Translations under genes and position numbers: made by a program
Shown here: one piece after another, positions 29,340 through 38,010 of the stretch
Numbering within the stretch: the first letter of the stretch is position 1
Layout of the letters: each line of letters starts with the position of its first letter
Notes under the pieces: generated by a model
The model's database searches: none
What the model saw: the letters and a program-made list of their open reading frames with translations, nothing else
What the model was told of the DNA's origin: nothing
Source of the DNA: Rhodobacteraceae bacterium EL53
GTDB lineage: Bacteria > Pseudomonadota > Alphaproteobacteria > Rhodobacterales > Rhodobacteraceae
NCBI GenBank assembly: GCA_900313015.1
Contig: OMPR01000017.1
Span: 155,512 to 219,511, forward strand
DNA: 64,000 nucleotides
Reading direction: 5' to 3'

Positions 29340-29645
29340 ATGCCCTCTTTGATACCCCCCCAATCGTGTGGCTCGATGCAGGACTTGCGGGTCGAAATCG
29401 ACAAGTTGGATCAGCATTTGATCGAACTGTTGGTGACCCGGTCTGGATACATCGATCGCGCCGCCGAACTGAAGCCAGGGGAGGCATTGCCGGCTCGTAT
29501 CCCGGCCCGTGTAGAAGAGGTGGTTCAGAACGTCCGCGCCAAAGCCCAAGCGACGGGGATGGACCCTGATCTGGCAGAGCGGCTCTGGCGCATCCTGATA
29601 GATTGGTCGATTGCCCGCGAAGAGCGGGTTCTCGGCACCGAATGA
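29340..29645 (+). CDS. AroQ-class chorismate mutase / PchB-like lyase
   Basis: 101-residue all-helical protein of the AroQ chorismate mutase fold. The first helix LRVEIDKLDQHLIELLVTRSGYIDRAAELK, the linker with arginine (PARIPARVEEVVQNVRAKAQ), and the last helix (LAERLWRILIDWSIAREERVL) match the chorismate mutase/isochorismate pyruvate-lyase (PchB) layout, including the substrate-binding arginine and lysine region. The PchB-like spacing of the linker leaves lyase activity possible, but chorismate mutation to prephenate is the default reading. AGGAG precedes ATG 29340. It sits inside the one-carbon block, 54 bases after fhs; its stop overlaps the short-start option of the next gene. Confidence 0.8.
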   Translation: MPSLIPPQSCGSMQDLRVEIDKLDQHLIELLVTRSGYIDRAAELKPGEALPARIPARVEEVVQNVRAKAQATGMDPDLAERLWRILIDWSIAREERVLGTE

Positions 29646-29656
29646 AAGGGTGGCCC

Positions 29657-30550
29657 ATGCGGGCAGCACTGATCGATGGTAAGGCCATTGGCGCAAACAT
29701 GCGGGCCGAAGTGGCCCGAGATGCCGCACAGCTAGCAGAGCAGGGATGGCAACCCCGTCTGGTTTCGCTCAGCGTCGGCGACACGGCCGCTGCGGAGCTC
29801 TATGTCCGCAACCAGCAACGCAGCGCGGAAAGTGCAGGCGTTGAGTTTGAGGCCCGAAATTACCCTTCTGAAACCTCGCTTGAGCAGCTGACGGGTATCT
29901 TGCAGGGCTTGAACGCAGATCCGCGGGTCAATGGGATCATTATCCAGCGTCCTCTGCCGGACCATATTCCAGTCAAGGTGCTGCAAAAGCTCGTGCACCC
30001 GCTCAAGGATGTCGAAGGTATGCACCCGGCCTCCATCGGCAATATTGTCTATAACGATCTTGGGCTGGGGCCCTGTACGGCTGTGGCGGCTGTTGAGATC
30101 CTCAAAACCCTGCCGTTGACGATGGAGGGGCTGAACGTGACTGTGATTGGGCACTCTGAAATCGTTGGAAAACCAATTGCGTTTTTGGCTATGGGTCTGG
30201 GCGCGACAGTTACCGTGTGTCACCATATGACGCGCTCGGTCGCGATGCACTCGCGCGCCGCGGATGCGGTGTTTGTGGCGGTGGGTAAACCGGGTCTGGT
30301 AACCGGAGATATGTTGAAACCGGGTGCGGCGTTGATTGATATTGGTATCAACCGGATCGAAACGCCAGACGGGCCGAAAACCGTGGGTGACGCTGATTTT
30401 GACAGTTGCGCCGAAGTGGCGGGCTGGATCACACCTGTGCCGGGCGGTGTTGGGCCGGTCACGGTGGCGACGTTGATGAAGAACGCCGTTTTGGCGACAC
30501 GGATGCAGATGGAACATTACCGGGATTCTTATGCCCGGACCGATTTCTGA
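29657..30550 (+). CDS. FolD-family paralogue lacking the cyclohydrolase lysine
   Basis: About 297 residues, clearly homologous to FolD (methylene-THF dehydrogenase / methenyl-THF cyclohydrolase) throughout, including PGGVGPVTVATL and the NAD(P) motif VIGHSEIVGKPIAFL. It differs from the canonical copy next door at key places: the active-site lysine of YVxSK is glutamine (Y49-V-R-N-Q53), DVDG is DVEG (E120), PCTP is PCTA, and the cofactor loop reads GHSEIVGKP in place of GRSNIVGKP. The retained Q in IIQRPLP suggests a folate-binding scaffold. The known effect of replacing this lysine in FolD-type enzymes is loss of cyclohydrolase with dehydrogenase kept, so this may be a one-way or differently tuned dehydrogenase. 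ATG 29657 follows AAGGGTGG; ATG 29642, overlapping the previous stop, is an alternative. Confidence 0.85.
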   Translation: MRAALIDGKAIGANMRAEVARDAAQLAEQGWQPRLVSLSVGDTAAAELYVRNQQRSAESAGVEFEARNYPSETSLEQLTGILQGLNADPRVNGIIIQRPLPDHIPVKVLQKLVHPLKDVEGMHPASIGNIVYNDLGLGPCTAVAAVEILKTLPLTMEGLNVTVIGHSEIVGKPIAFLAMGLGATVTVCHHMTRSVAMHSRAADAVFVAVGKPGLVTGDMLKPGAALIDIGINRIETPDGPKTVGDADFDSCAEVAGWITPVPGGVGPVTVATLMKNAVLATRMQMEHYRDSYARTDF

Positions 30551-30565
30551 GAAAGGAAACTGACA

Positions 30566-31468
30566 ATGGTAGCGCAGGTTATCGACGGAAAGGCCTTTGC
30601 GGCCAATGTGCGCGGGCAGGTTGGCGCGCATGTTGCGAAACTGAAAGAAGAGCAGGGCATCACGCCTGGCCTCGCAGTGGTGTTGGTGGGCGAAGATCCA
30701 GCCAGCCAGGTTTATGTCCGCTCCAAGGGGAAAATGACCGTCGAGGTCGGCATGAACTCGTATGAGCACAAACTGGACGTGGACACTGCCGAAGACGTGC
30801 TGTTGGCGTTGATCGATAAGCTAAACAACGACCCCGCTGTGCATGGGATTCTGGTACAGCTTCCGTTGCCCAAGCATCTGAATGAGGATCTGGTGATCAA
30901 TTCGATCGACCCTGCCAAGGATGTCGACGGATTCCACATTTCAAACGTGGGCCTGCTGGGCACTGGTCAAAAGTCCATGGTTCCGTGCACGCCACTGGGA
31001 TGTTTGATGATGCTGCGGGATCATCATGGTTCGCTTTCCGGGTTAAACGCCGTTGTGGTGGGGCGCTCAAACATCGTGGGCAAACCTATGGCACAGCTGC
31101 TTTTGGGGGATAGCTGCACCGTGACCATCGCGCATTCTCGCACCAAGGATCTGCCTGATGTTGTTCGGGCTGCTGATATTGTCGTTGCTGCGGTTGGTCG
31201 CCCTGAAATGGTGCCGGGCGATTGGATCAAAGAGGGCGCAACTGTCATTGACGTAGGCATCAACCGGATTGATGCCCCCGAAAAGGGTGAAGGCAAAACC
31301 CGTCTGGTAGGAGACGTCCATTACGAAAGCGCCGCTGCAGTCGCTGGAGCGATCACACCCGTTCCCGGCGGTGTCGGGCCGATGACTATTGCCTGCCTGC
31401 TGGCAAACACGCTGACAGCATGTTGTCGCGCGAACGGATTGGCTGAACCAGAAGGGCTGACCGCCTAA
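30566..31468 (+). CDS. folD: Bifunctional methylene-THF dehydrogenase / methenyl-THF cyclohydrolase
   Basis: 300-residue cytosolic enzyme that interconverts 5,10-methylene-THF, methenyl-THF and 10-formyl-THF with NADP. All catalytic residues are in place: Y50 and K54 (QVYVRSK), the VQLPLP glutamine, D121 in [14 protein letters not shown], and the nucleotide motif [23 protein letters not shown] completes the C-terminus. AGAAAGGAAACTGAC provides a strong ribosome site. Together with fhs it forms the formate-methylene-THF route. A terminator lies 15 bases after the stop. Confidence 0.97.
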   Translation: MVAQVIDGKAFAANVRGQVGAHVAKLKEEQGITPGLAVVLVGEDPASQVYVRSKGKMTVEVGMNSYEHKLDVDTAEDVLLALIDKLNNDPAVHGILVQLPLPKHLNEDLVINSIDPAKDVDGFHISNVGLLGTGQKSMVPCTPLGCLMMLRDHHGSLSGLNAVVVGRSNIVGKPMAQLLLGDSCTVTIAHSRTKDLPDVVRAADIVVAAVGRPEMVPGDWIKEGATVIDVGINRIDAPEKGEGKTRLVGDVHYESAAAVAGAITPVPGGVGPMTIACLLANTLTACCRANGLAEPEGLTA

Positions 31469-31482
31469 TTCTAAGAAACTGG

Positions 31483-31512
31483 AACGCCGCACCATGTTGT
31501 GCGGCGTTTTAT
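31483..31512 (+). terminator. Rho-independent terminator after folD
   Basis: Perfect 10-bp stem (AACGCCGCAC with GTGCGGCGTT) with a 6-nt loop and trailing TTTTAT. Confidence 0.85.
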
Positions 31513-31872
31513 GTTATTTTTGTGATAGAATGCGCCTGCAATACCCGTGCTTGTTTATCAGATTCGCAAATGGAGCCTTTTAGTTGGGAAAGGGGAAGTT
31601 TGCTAAAATTTTCCACCTATTGACTCTCGCTGCGTGGTCTAACAGGTGCCTCAACGATTGAAGCTTAAAGGTCTGGACCTTTAAAGGTTGGTTGATTTTA
31701 AAGGGCAAATCAAAAAGAAAATCGATTTCAATCAATCTAGGGTGTTGTTAGCTTTTTTAAGGCTCCGGATAAATTGTCAAGTTTACGTTGAATTAAAGCC
31801 CTGATATTTGACTTGCTCAGGAAAGAGGCGCCAACAGGTGTCCAAGTTACTTAAAACTAGTGCCTTTTGTTC
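31513..31872. other. AT-rich intergenic region before LytTR gene
   Basis: About 360 bp without a credible ORF and visibly more AT-rich than its surroundings. It contains a near-palindrome (31664-31686, CTTAAAGGTC-TG-GACCTTTAAAG), the sequence AACAGGTG twice (31641 and 31833), several A/T runs and TTGACT (31620) as a possible -35 element. It probably carries the promoter and regulatory sites of the downstream membrane regulator. Confidence 0.55.
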
Positions 31873-32625
31873 ATGTCTCCATCGATGAAAACCCTGTTAT
31901 CCTCGTCTATCCTGCGAATATTGGTTCCGGGTCTCGCATTTGTTGTATTGTTGGCTAATCAGGCTGCTCCCTTTGCAGAAGAAGAAGCGTCATTCGGTCT
32001 CAGGCTTGTGTTCTGGCTATTGGTCATTGGGGGGGCTGGAGGCTTAACACGATTAGCGCAAGCCCTGATACAGAGGCATTGCAATAGCTTGGATCAGTTG
32101 GCGCAGGATGCGTTGGTTGTCGCGCTTATCACTTGTTTTTTGATCCCGTTTTTGTGGGTGATTGGGTGGCTCTTCCTTTTTTCTGTGGATGAAGGAGGAC
32201 CGGGATTGCTCAAAATTGCGCAATGGGCCGGTTTATTTGCAACGGGATTGCTAGTCCTGCGTCGCTGCTTTCCGGCCGAAAAATCCCCGTCACCCACAAC
32301 AAAACTTCAGCAGAGACCACGGCTTGTTCGCAGGCTACCTCAGAATTTGGATGCTCAAATCTTACGTCTAACGGTGCGGGATCACTGTGTGGATGTGGTC
32401 ACCAGCGCTGGAACGCACACAATTCGATCCCGCTTTGTAGACGCAATACAAGAGATGGAGCCGATAGAAGGCCTTTGTACCCATCGATCACATTGGGTGA
32501 CGCAGGCTGCAATCGAAAGTATCGAACGTCATGCGGGAAAAATTCAGATTCGGTTGATAAACGGCGATCTCGTCCCGGTTAGCAGAAAATACAAACCCGA
32601 TTTGGAAAAGGCAGGGCTGCTCTAA
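31873..32625 (+). CDS. Membrane-anchored LytTR-type DNA-binding regulator
   Basis: About 250 residues. Three to four hydrophobic helices occupy residues about 8-140, followed by a basic linker (KLQQRPRLVRRLPQNL) and a C-terminal domain of the LytTR type (about 150-245: AQILRLTVRDHCVDVVTSAGTHTIRSRFVDAIQEM...CTHRSHWVTQAAIESIERHAGKIQIRLINGDLVPVSRKY). The arrangement, without receiver domain, makes it a one-component membrane regulator. ATG 31873 is used; TTG 31867 and ATG 31885 are alternatives, the ribosome site is weak. Targets are unknown; no obvious partner kinase nearby. Its stop overlaps the convergent pdeM stop. Confidence 0.8.
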   Translation: MSPSMKTLLSSSILRILVPGLAFVVLLANQAAPFAEEEASFGLRLVFWLLVIGGAGGLTRLAQALIQRHCNSLDQLAQDALVVALITCFLIPFLWVIGWLFLFSVDEGGPGLLKIAQWAGLFATGLLVLRRCFPAEKSPSPTTKLQQRPRLVRRLPQNLDAQILRLTVRDHCVDVVTSAGTHTIRSRFVDAIQEMEPIEGLCTHRSHWVTQAAIESIERHAGKIQIRLINGDLVPVSRKYKPDLEKAGLL

Positions 32626-33311
32626 CGTGGCATCGGGATCGGCAGAGCTCTGGGTCCGGTGAGGATGGCAACGGCATCTTTGAGCATCAAATCACTCAGA
32701 ACCGTGCTTTGGCTGCTCAGGCCGCCGGTATAGCGACCGTATGCAGGGAGGATAAGCCGGTCTTGGTCCAACAAAAAGGCAGGGCGCGTGATGCGTTGTC
32801 CTCGGGTTTTTAGCTGGGCCTTGGGGTGATAGTGCCCCGATATTTCGTTGCGCGCGGTTTGTTGCGCAATGTGGCGGAAGATCAGCCTCTCTATTTGCAG
32901 GTCGTTCAGGTGGGTGCCGCCAAGTTCCACCGGACCCGGGTCATGATTACCTTCGATCCAGATCCATTTACGCCCGGCTTGCAATGATGTGATCCAAAGG
33001 CGCTCTTGTTTTGGAAGGGTATGTGCAGCCTGTAGATCATCAAAGCTATCTCCCAGGCAAACCACGACGTCTGCTTGCGTGCGCTCCAAATCATCTGCAA
33101 GGCGGCCAAGTGTATCTTGCGAGTCGTAGGGAGGTAGGGGTGTCCCGGCGCGTCTGGCGATGCGCTCGGACTTACCGAGATGTAGGTCCGACACACATAA
33201 TAACTTTTGCTCCGGCCACCAAAGAGCGCCCGTTGCAAGGGCGACCAACGAGGTTTGAGCAAAGGAAAATGAAAACCCATTCATTGTTCGTTCTGTACTG
33301 GTGTCAGCCAT
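32622..33311 (-). CDS. pdeM: Ligase-associated DNA damage response endonuclease PdeM
   Basis: About 229 residues of the calcineurin-like metallophosphoesterase fold, with the metal ligands visible: SDLHLGKSE, GDSFDD, IEGNHD and GHYHPKAQ. PdeM is the nuclease often encoded with a ligase, an Lhr-like helicase and an exonuclease in a damage-response set; here only the helicase gene accompanies it, and the starting ATG (33311) overlaps the helicase stop by eight bases, implying coupling. Upstream open frame (to 33434) lies inside the helicase gene and is not coding for pdeM. Confidence 0.88.
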   Translation of the reverse strand: MADTSTERTMNGFSFSFAQTSLVALATGALWWPEQKLLCVSDLHLGKSERIARRAGTPLPPYDSQDTLGRLADDLERTQADVVVCLGDSFDDLQAAHTLPKQERLWITSLQAGRKWIWIEGNHDPGPVELGGTHLNDLQIERLIFRHIAQQTARNEISGHYHPKAQLKTRGQRITRPAFLLDQDRLILPAYGRYTGGLSSQSTVLSDLMLKDAVAILTGPRALPIPMPR

Positions 33312-35727
33312 TGGATGCAATTTGAGACAATCCGGATTCCTCCAGCAATCTAGCGCTTTCTGCTGCCAACAGTTTTTCCTCGGCTGTGCCCTTGATTGGA
33401 ACCTTCCCCATTTCCAGAAAAAGAGGGGCGGCAAGCGGTGTGACCTGATCTAGCCTTAGCAAATCAATGCGGGTGCCAACCCTCGAGATCATGTCTTCGA
33501 TCCTGCTGAAATCGACCAGGCCACGCATTGTTTCGGTTCGTGTAATTCTTAGCATGAGGTGGTCAGGATCGTATTTTTGAAGAGTGTCATACAGGATGTC
33601 AGACGAAAAGGTCGCCTGACGCCCGCTCTTGCGTGCGGTTGTTGTGTTCCTCTCAATCAATCCTGCAATTGTGGCCGCACTTCTAAACGTGCGCTTCATC
33701 ACCGCGTTTCCAGCAAGCCAGCCCTCTAGCCCATCACGCAAAGCGGTTAAATCAAGCAGGGGATGTGCGTCGGTCACTTGATCTAGGCCCCAGATCAAGG
33801 TGGCATAGTCGGTTGCGACAAACCCAAGGGGGTGGAGACCTAGTTCTTCCATCCGTTTGCTTAGCAATAACCCCAGTGTTTGTTGTGCGTTTCGCCCGGC
33901 AAACCCATAGATGCAGATGTGTTCGCGGTTGTCTTTGGGAAAGCTTTCGATCAACAGGCGGCCGTGTTGGGGCAGTCGAGAGATGTCCCGTTGTAGGTTC
34001 AACCAGTCTGCCGTGTGGCCGGGAAGTTGTGGCCAGTCTGGCTGGGCCAGTAGGTTCAGGATACGTTCGCTCAACTGCGTGGATGTCGCAAACTTTGTAC
34101 CCATAAAGGTGGCGATTTTTGGTTTTTTGTCGGCGCGACGGGTCACTTCAACCGTCATCTCGCGCAGCCCTTCATACCTGACGATCTGCCCGCCAATCAG
34201 AAAGGTGTCGCCCGGCGTCAAAGACGCGGCAAAACTTTCTTCGATTTCTCCCAGCGGTTTCCCACCACGGCTGCGCTTTAGTCGTACTTTCAGGGTGTCG
34301 GTGTCTTGAATAGTCCCCAGGTTCATCCGGATTTTTTGTGTGGCGCGTGGGTCGCGCAATTGCCAACGTCCGTCGGCGCACTGTTGGAGCCGTTGCCATT
34401 TATCATAGACCTTAAGGGCGTATCCTCCGGTGGCACAAAAATCGAGACAGGCGTCAAAATCAGACCGGCAAAGTGCCGCGTAGGGGCCGGCCGATGACAT
34501 TTCCGTATATAGCGCGTCGGCCTCAAACGGACCGGCTGCTGCGGCGACGAGAATGTGTTGGCAAAGCACGTCAAGGGGGCCGTCGCCGCGTGGTTCACCG
34601 TCTAGGGTGTGGGCCTTAATTGCCTCTAGTGCGGCGACGCATTCTATCACCTCAAACCTGTTGGCAGGTACCAACAGGGCCTTGGAGGGGACATTGTATT
34701 GGTGGTTCGCGCGTCCAATCCGTTGCACCAGACGTTTGACATTTTTGGGGGCTCCGATCTGTATCACCAGATCGACGTCTCCCCAATCGATGCCTAGATC
34801 AAGGCTGCCGGTACATACAATGGCGCGCAGGTCGCCGCGCACCATCGCGGCTTCGACCCGTTCTCGTTTCTGGCGATCAAGCGAGCCGTGATGGATGCCG
34901 ATTGCGAGCGAGTCTTCGTTTGCAAGCCAGAGATTGTGAAAATAGATTTCAGCCTGCGCGCGGGTGTTGTGAAATATGAGTGTCGTTTTGTGTTGGCGGA
35001 TTTGATCCAATACTGCAGGAATAGAGTATTTTGCGCCACCTCCGGCCCAGGGTGGTAGCTCTTGGGTTTCCAGCATGGAGATGTCTGGATCCGGACCGGG
35101 ATCGGCATGCAAGATGGAACAGGGGGTCGGGTGACAGGCCAGAAAACGCGCGATGGCTTGGGGATCTTCGACAGTTGCAGATAAGCCAACGCGCCGCAAT
35201 CCTGGGCAGAGAGACTGTAATCTCGCAAGGGCCAACATCAGTTGATCGCCACGTTTGCTTTCCGAAAGCGCATGAATTTCATCAACGATCACGCGTTGTA
35301 GCCCCTGAAACATTCGTGGCGCATCTTCGTAGGAGGTCAGCAACGCAAGGCTTTCTGGGGTTGTTAGCAGGATGTGCGGCGGATCAACACGTTGGCGTCG
35401 CTTTTGGGTTGCCGAAGTGTCGCCGGTGCGATCCTCGATCCGAATGGGAAGGCCGATTTCGTCAACAGGAGTGCGTAAATTGCGTTTAATGTCCGCCGCC
35501 AACGCCTTGAGGGGCGAGACATAAAGCGTGTGCAGCCCCGCATGATTTCCCTCTGCGAGCTCAGCAAGTGTTGGAAGGAAGCCCGCCATCGTTTTGCCGC
35601 CCCCGGTTGGGGCGATCAATAGCGTTGCAGGGTCTCCAGCGCGCGCCATCATGTCTTGTTGGTGCGGGTGGATTGCCCATCCTTTGGTCTCAAACCACGT
35701 TGCGATAGAGGGGGGAAGTGTGTGCAT
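33304..35727 (-). CDS. Ligase-associated DNA damage response DEXH-box helicase
   Basis: 807-residue superfamily 2 helicase of the Lhr-like family. Walker A APTGGGKT (39-46), the DEIH box (149-152), the SAT motif (LSATVEDPQAI) and the conserved GSLDLGIDWGDVDLVIQIGAPKNVKRLVQRIGRANHQ block (motifs V-VI) are in order, with the large C-terminal Lhr-core-like region. Members are predicted to unwind DNA with a ligase and nucleases in repair. Translationally coupled to pdeM downstream. Confidence 0.9.
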   Translation of the reverse strand: MHTLPPSIATWFETKGWAIHPHQQDMMARAGDPATLLIAPTGGGKTMAGFLPTLAELAEGNHAGLHTLYVSPLKALAADIKRNLRTPVDEIGLPIRIEDRTGDTSATQKRRQRVDPPHILLTTPESLALLTSYEDAPRMFQGLQRVIVDEIHALSESKRGDQLMLALARLQSLCPGLRRVGLSATVEDPQAIARFLACHPTPCSILHADPGPDPDISMLETQELPPWAGGGAKYSIPAVLDQIRQHKTTLIFHNTRAQAEIYFHNLWLANEDSLAIGIHHGSLDRQKRERVEAAMVRGDLRAIVCTGSLDLGIDWGDVDLVIQIGAPKNVKRLVQRIGRANHQYNVPSKALLVPANRFEVIECVAALEAIKAHTLDGEPRGDGPLDVLCQHILVAAAAGPFEADALYTEMSSAGPYAALCRSDFDACLDFCATGGYALKVYDKWQRLQQCADGRWQLRDPRATQKIRMNLGTIQDTDTLKVRLKRSRGGKPLGEIEESFAASLTPGDTFLIGGQIVRYEGLREMTVEVTRRADKKPKIATFMGTKFATSTQLSERILNLLAQPDWPQLPGHTADWLNLQRDISRLPQHGRLLIESFPKDNREHICIYGFAGRNAQQTLGLLLSKRMEELGLHPLGFVATDYATLIWGLDQVTDAHPLLDLTALRDGLEGWLAGNAVMKRTFRSAATIAGLIERNTTTARKSGRQATFSSDILYDTLQKYDPDHLMLRITRTETMRGLVDFSRIEDMISRVGTRIDLLRLDQVTPLAAPLFLEMGKVPIKGTAEEKLLAAESARLLEESGLSQIASNG

Positions 35728-35783
35728 GAACTGACCCTACTCTTGTCTCACAAGCAGGCCAAGAGACGCAAATGAGGTCTAGG

Positions 35784-36590
35784 TCATCGGCGTTTTCGGG
35801 GTTTCAAAGTTCGGATCAGATCTTGAACCGCTTTGGGCAAAGCGGTGTCGGCGTGTGCTGGGGCTGCGTCCAGAGCGCTGGCAACATCTTTGATCAAAAT
35901 GCCGATGGTATTGTCTTCGCTTAGCCCATCCCGGGAAAATTCGATATCTTCGAAACCTGACGCGAACCAGTTCTGCCCCGAGCTGGTGTGGATCAAGTCT
36001 AAAAGTTTGCGCTCGTCCAGGCCAGCACCATCGGCCCAATCCAGCACCAACCGCGTCATCGCTGTGTTAGAGGCGGCCAGAAGGTTGTTCAGAACCTTTG
36101 CCTGCATGCCTGCACCATAGGCCCCCATGCGATGAAAATGTGCGCCCATCGCATTGAACAGAGGCTGAGCGGCATCCAGATCCGCATCAGCGCCGCCTAG
36201 CATGAACGAAAGACGGGCTTCCTTGGCGGCGATCTGCGCGCCTGACATTGGGGCATCGATCATGGTGATGTTCTTTGAAACGCGCTCTCTCAAATCTAAA
36301 ACATAACGGGGAGATAGGGTGGAAGACACAATAATGCGTTTAAGATGTGGTGCAGTGATGAGGTTTTGCTGCCCGAATAAAACGTCTTCAGTTTGTGAAA
36401 TATCACGTACGACCGTGATGAGCGTTTCTAAGTTTGATGCGAAATCAAGAGGTTTCTGAGTGACCTGTGCGTGCAAATTTGCAAAGTCAGGCGCAGGTCT
36501 AACATCAAAACCTGTGGCACGAATCCCTGCGCGTACGAGTGATTCCAGCATTGGAGCCCCCATGCGGCCGCATCCTGCAACACCGATCAT
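35784..36590 (-). CDS. NAD(P)-dependent beta-hydroxyacid dehydrogenase family protein
   Basis: About 268 residues. The N-terminal Rossmann fold (MIGVAGCGRMGAPMLESLVRAG) and the substrate motif DAPMSGAQIAAKEARLSFMLGG and the catalytic-lysine region (GMQAKVLNNLLAASN) match the 3-hydroxyisobutyrate/tartronate-semialdehyde/glyoxylate reductase group, though the dinucleotide loop is GCGRMG. The true substrate is not decidable. ATG 36590 overlaps the stop of the AAA ATPase by four bases, so it is the last gene of the leftward Tad series. A metabolic enzyme there is unexpected. Confidence 0.85.
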   Translation of the reverse strand: MIGVAGCGRMGAPMLESLVRAGIRATGFDVRPAPDFANLHAQVTQKPLDFASNLETLITVVRDISQTEDVLFGQQNLITAPHLKRIIVSSTLSPRYVLDLRERVSKNITMIDAPMSGAQIAAKEARLSFMLGGADADLDAAQPLFNAMGAHFHRMGAYGAGMQAKVLNNLLAASNTAMTRLVLDWADGAGLDERKLLDLIHTSSGQNWFASGFEDIEFSRDGLSEDNTIGILIKDVASALDAAPAHADTALPKAVQDLIRTLKPRKRR

Positions 36591-37894
36591 TTTACGATTG
36601 TCTCGTCTTTGACAAACATATTGGCCCAAGCCCGGTCAATCAGGTCCGGTGTCATTTGGTAGGGGATACCTTCAAATTCGCAAATCGCAATCATCTGGTC
36701 GATCAGGAACACGGGTTGATAGTTGGCGTAGACGTTGTCGATTGTCGGATATTTCTTCTTGAGCAGGTGAATCAGAGAAGGTTCGTCCAGGGGCATTCCT
36801 TTTTTTCGAGCAACGAGGGCAAAGATCTTTAGGAAATTTTCCTGATTGGGACCGTCAATTTTGATTTTAAAGAAGATCCTGCGCAAAGCAGCTTGGTCAA
36901 AAATCTCGTTCGGGTGGAAGTTGGTCGAAAAGATCACCAAAGTGTCAAATGGGACTTCGAATTTTTCGCCTGATTGCAGGCCAAGGATATCCTTGCTCTC
37001 TTCCAACGGAACGATCCATCGGTTGATCAGGGCCTGTGGGGATTCAGCCTGACGACCAAGGTCATCCACGATAAAGATGCCACCGGTCGCTTTTAACTGA
37101 AGCGGGGCCTGATAGGTTCGTGCAGTTGGGTTATAGACAAGATCGAGCATCGAAAGGGATAGTTCACCGCCGGTAACCACAGTCGGGCGTTCGCAACAGA
37201 CGTACCGTGCATCAAACCGTTTGCGTCGACGCAACTGGGTTGGGTCGTCGGGTTCTTGCTCAATGGCCGTATGTACAATTGGGTCATAGACGGTGATGAC
37301 CTGACCTGAATATTCAATTGCGCGCGGTACATAAACTTTGTCGCCCAATGCATCGCGAATGCCGTTTGAAATGGACGATTTCCCATTTCCGGGTGGGCCA
37401 TACATCAGGATAGAGCGCCCGGCGCTTACCGCGGGGCCTAAATGATCGAGCAAACTATCGGGGAGGACGAGGTGTCCCATAGCGTTGAGCAATTGGTGGC
37501 GGCTGACTTGGATGTTGCGAATTGATTGGCGTTTTACCTGTTCGCGGTAGACATCGAGCGGGACTGGCATTGCGCCAAAATACTCTGACTGGGCCAAGGC
37601 GTCCAATGCGCGGGCTTTGCCGGTGTCTGTTAGCTGATACCCCATCTCGTTGCCGCTGTTGGCATTCAGGGTTCCGGTTGCTTCTAACAGTTTTTGATCT
37701 CGCGCCATATCGACGAGCTCTTGTGAGACGGTTAAGGGCAAGCTGATGGCTTCGCTGATTTCGCTGACCATGTTGGTGTTCTTGCGGAAAATCGTCTTCA
37801 ACAGGATGTCGCGCATCATAACAAAGGGCAGCTGCATCTCTGACAACGTGGTCGGAGAGGGAGGAGCACTCACTGTAGGCGTTTGCATATTCAT
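36587..37894 (-). CDS. AAA ATPase of the Tad locus
   Basis: 435 residues. The N-terminal 110 residues (MVSEISEAISLPLTVSQELVDMARDQKLLEATG) have the appearance of a winged-helix region; a P-loop GPPGNGKS is at 166-173 and a Walker B-like FIVDDLGR at 274-281, followed by sensor-like FSTNFHPNEIFDQAALRRIFFKI and a C-terminal helical lid. It is an AAA+ ATPase of unknown target. The long gap from cpaA on the same strand (116 bp) and the ATGA overlap with the dehydrogenase suggest its own unit or read-through from the Tad genes. Confidence 0.75.
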   Translation of the reverse strand: MNMQTPTVSAPPSPTTLSEMQLPFVMMRDILLKTIFRKNTNMVSEISEAISLPLTVSQELVDMARDQKLLEATGTLNANSGNEMGYQLTDTGKARALDALAQSEYFGAMPVPLDVYREQVKRQSIRNIQVSRHQLLNAMGHLVLPDSLLDHLGPAVSAGRSILMYGPPGNGKSSISNGIRDALGDKVYVPRAIEYSGQVITVYDPIVHTAIEQEPDDPTQLRRRKRFDARYVCCERPTVVTGGELSLSMLDLVYNPTARTYQAPLQLKATGGIFIVDDLGRQAESPQALINRWIVPLEESKDILGLQSGEKFEVPFDTLVIFSTNFHPNEIFDQAALRRIFFKIKIDGPNQENFLKIFALVARKKGMPLDEPSLIHLLKKKYPTIDNVYANYQPVFLIDQMIAICEFEGIPYQMTPDLIDRAWANMFVKDETIVK

Positions 37895-38010
37895 TTTTGA
37901 AACCCGTCGATTGCGGTCACCACGATTCTACGGGCGAGCCCCGTATAATCCCGATTTTGGCGGCGCAATGTGGCAGTACAAGGGCACCGCTTTGGCAGCA
38001 CCAAGATCGA

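Noticed and set aside
28230-29729. 499-residue minus-strand frame opposite fhs
   Set aside because: It is the antisense reading of a strongly conserved fhs gene, a common artefact in GC-rich DNA; no protein family is visible.
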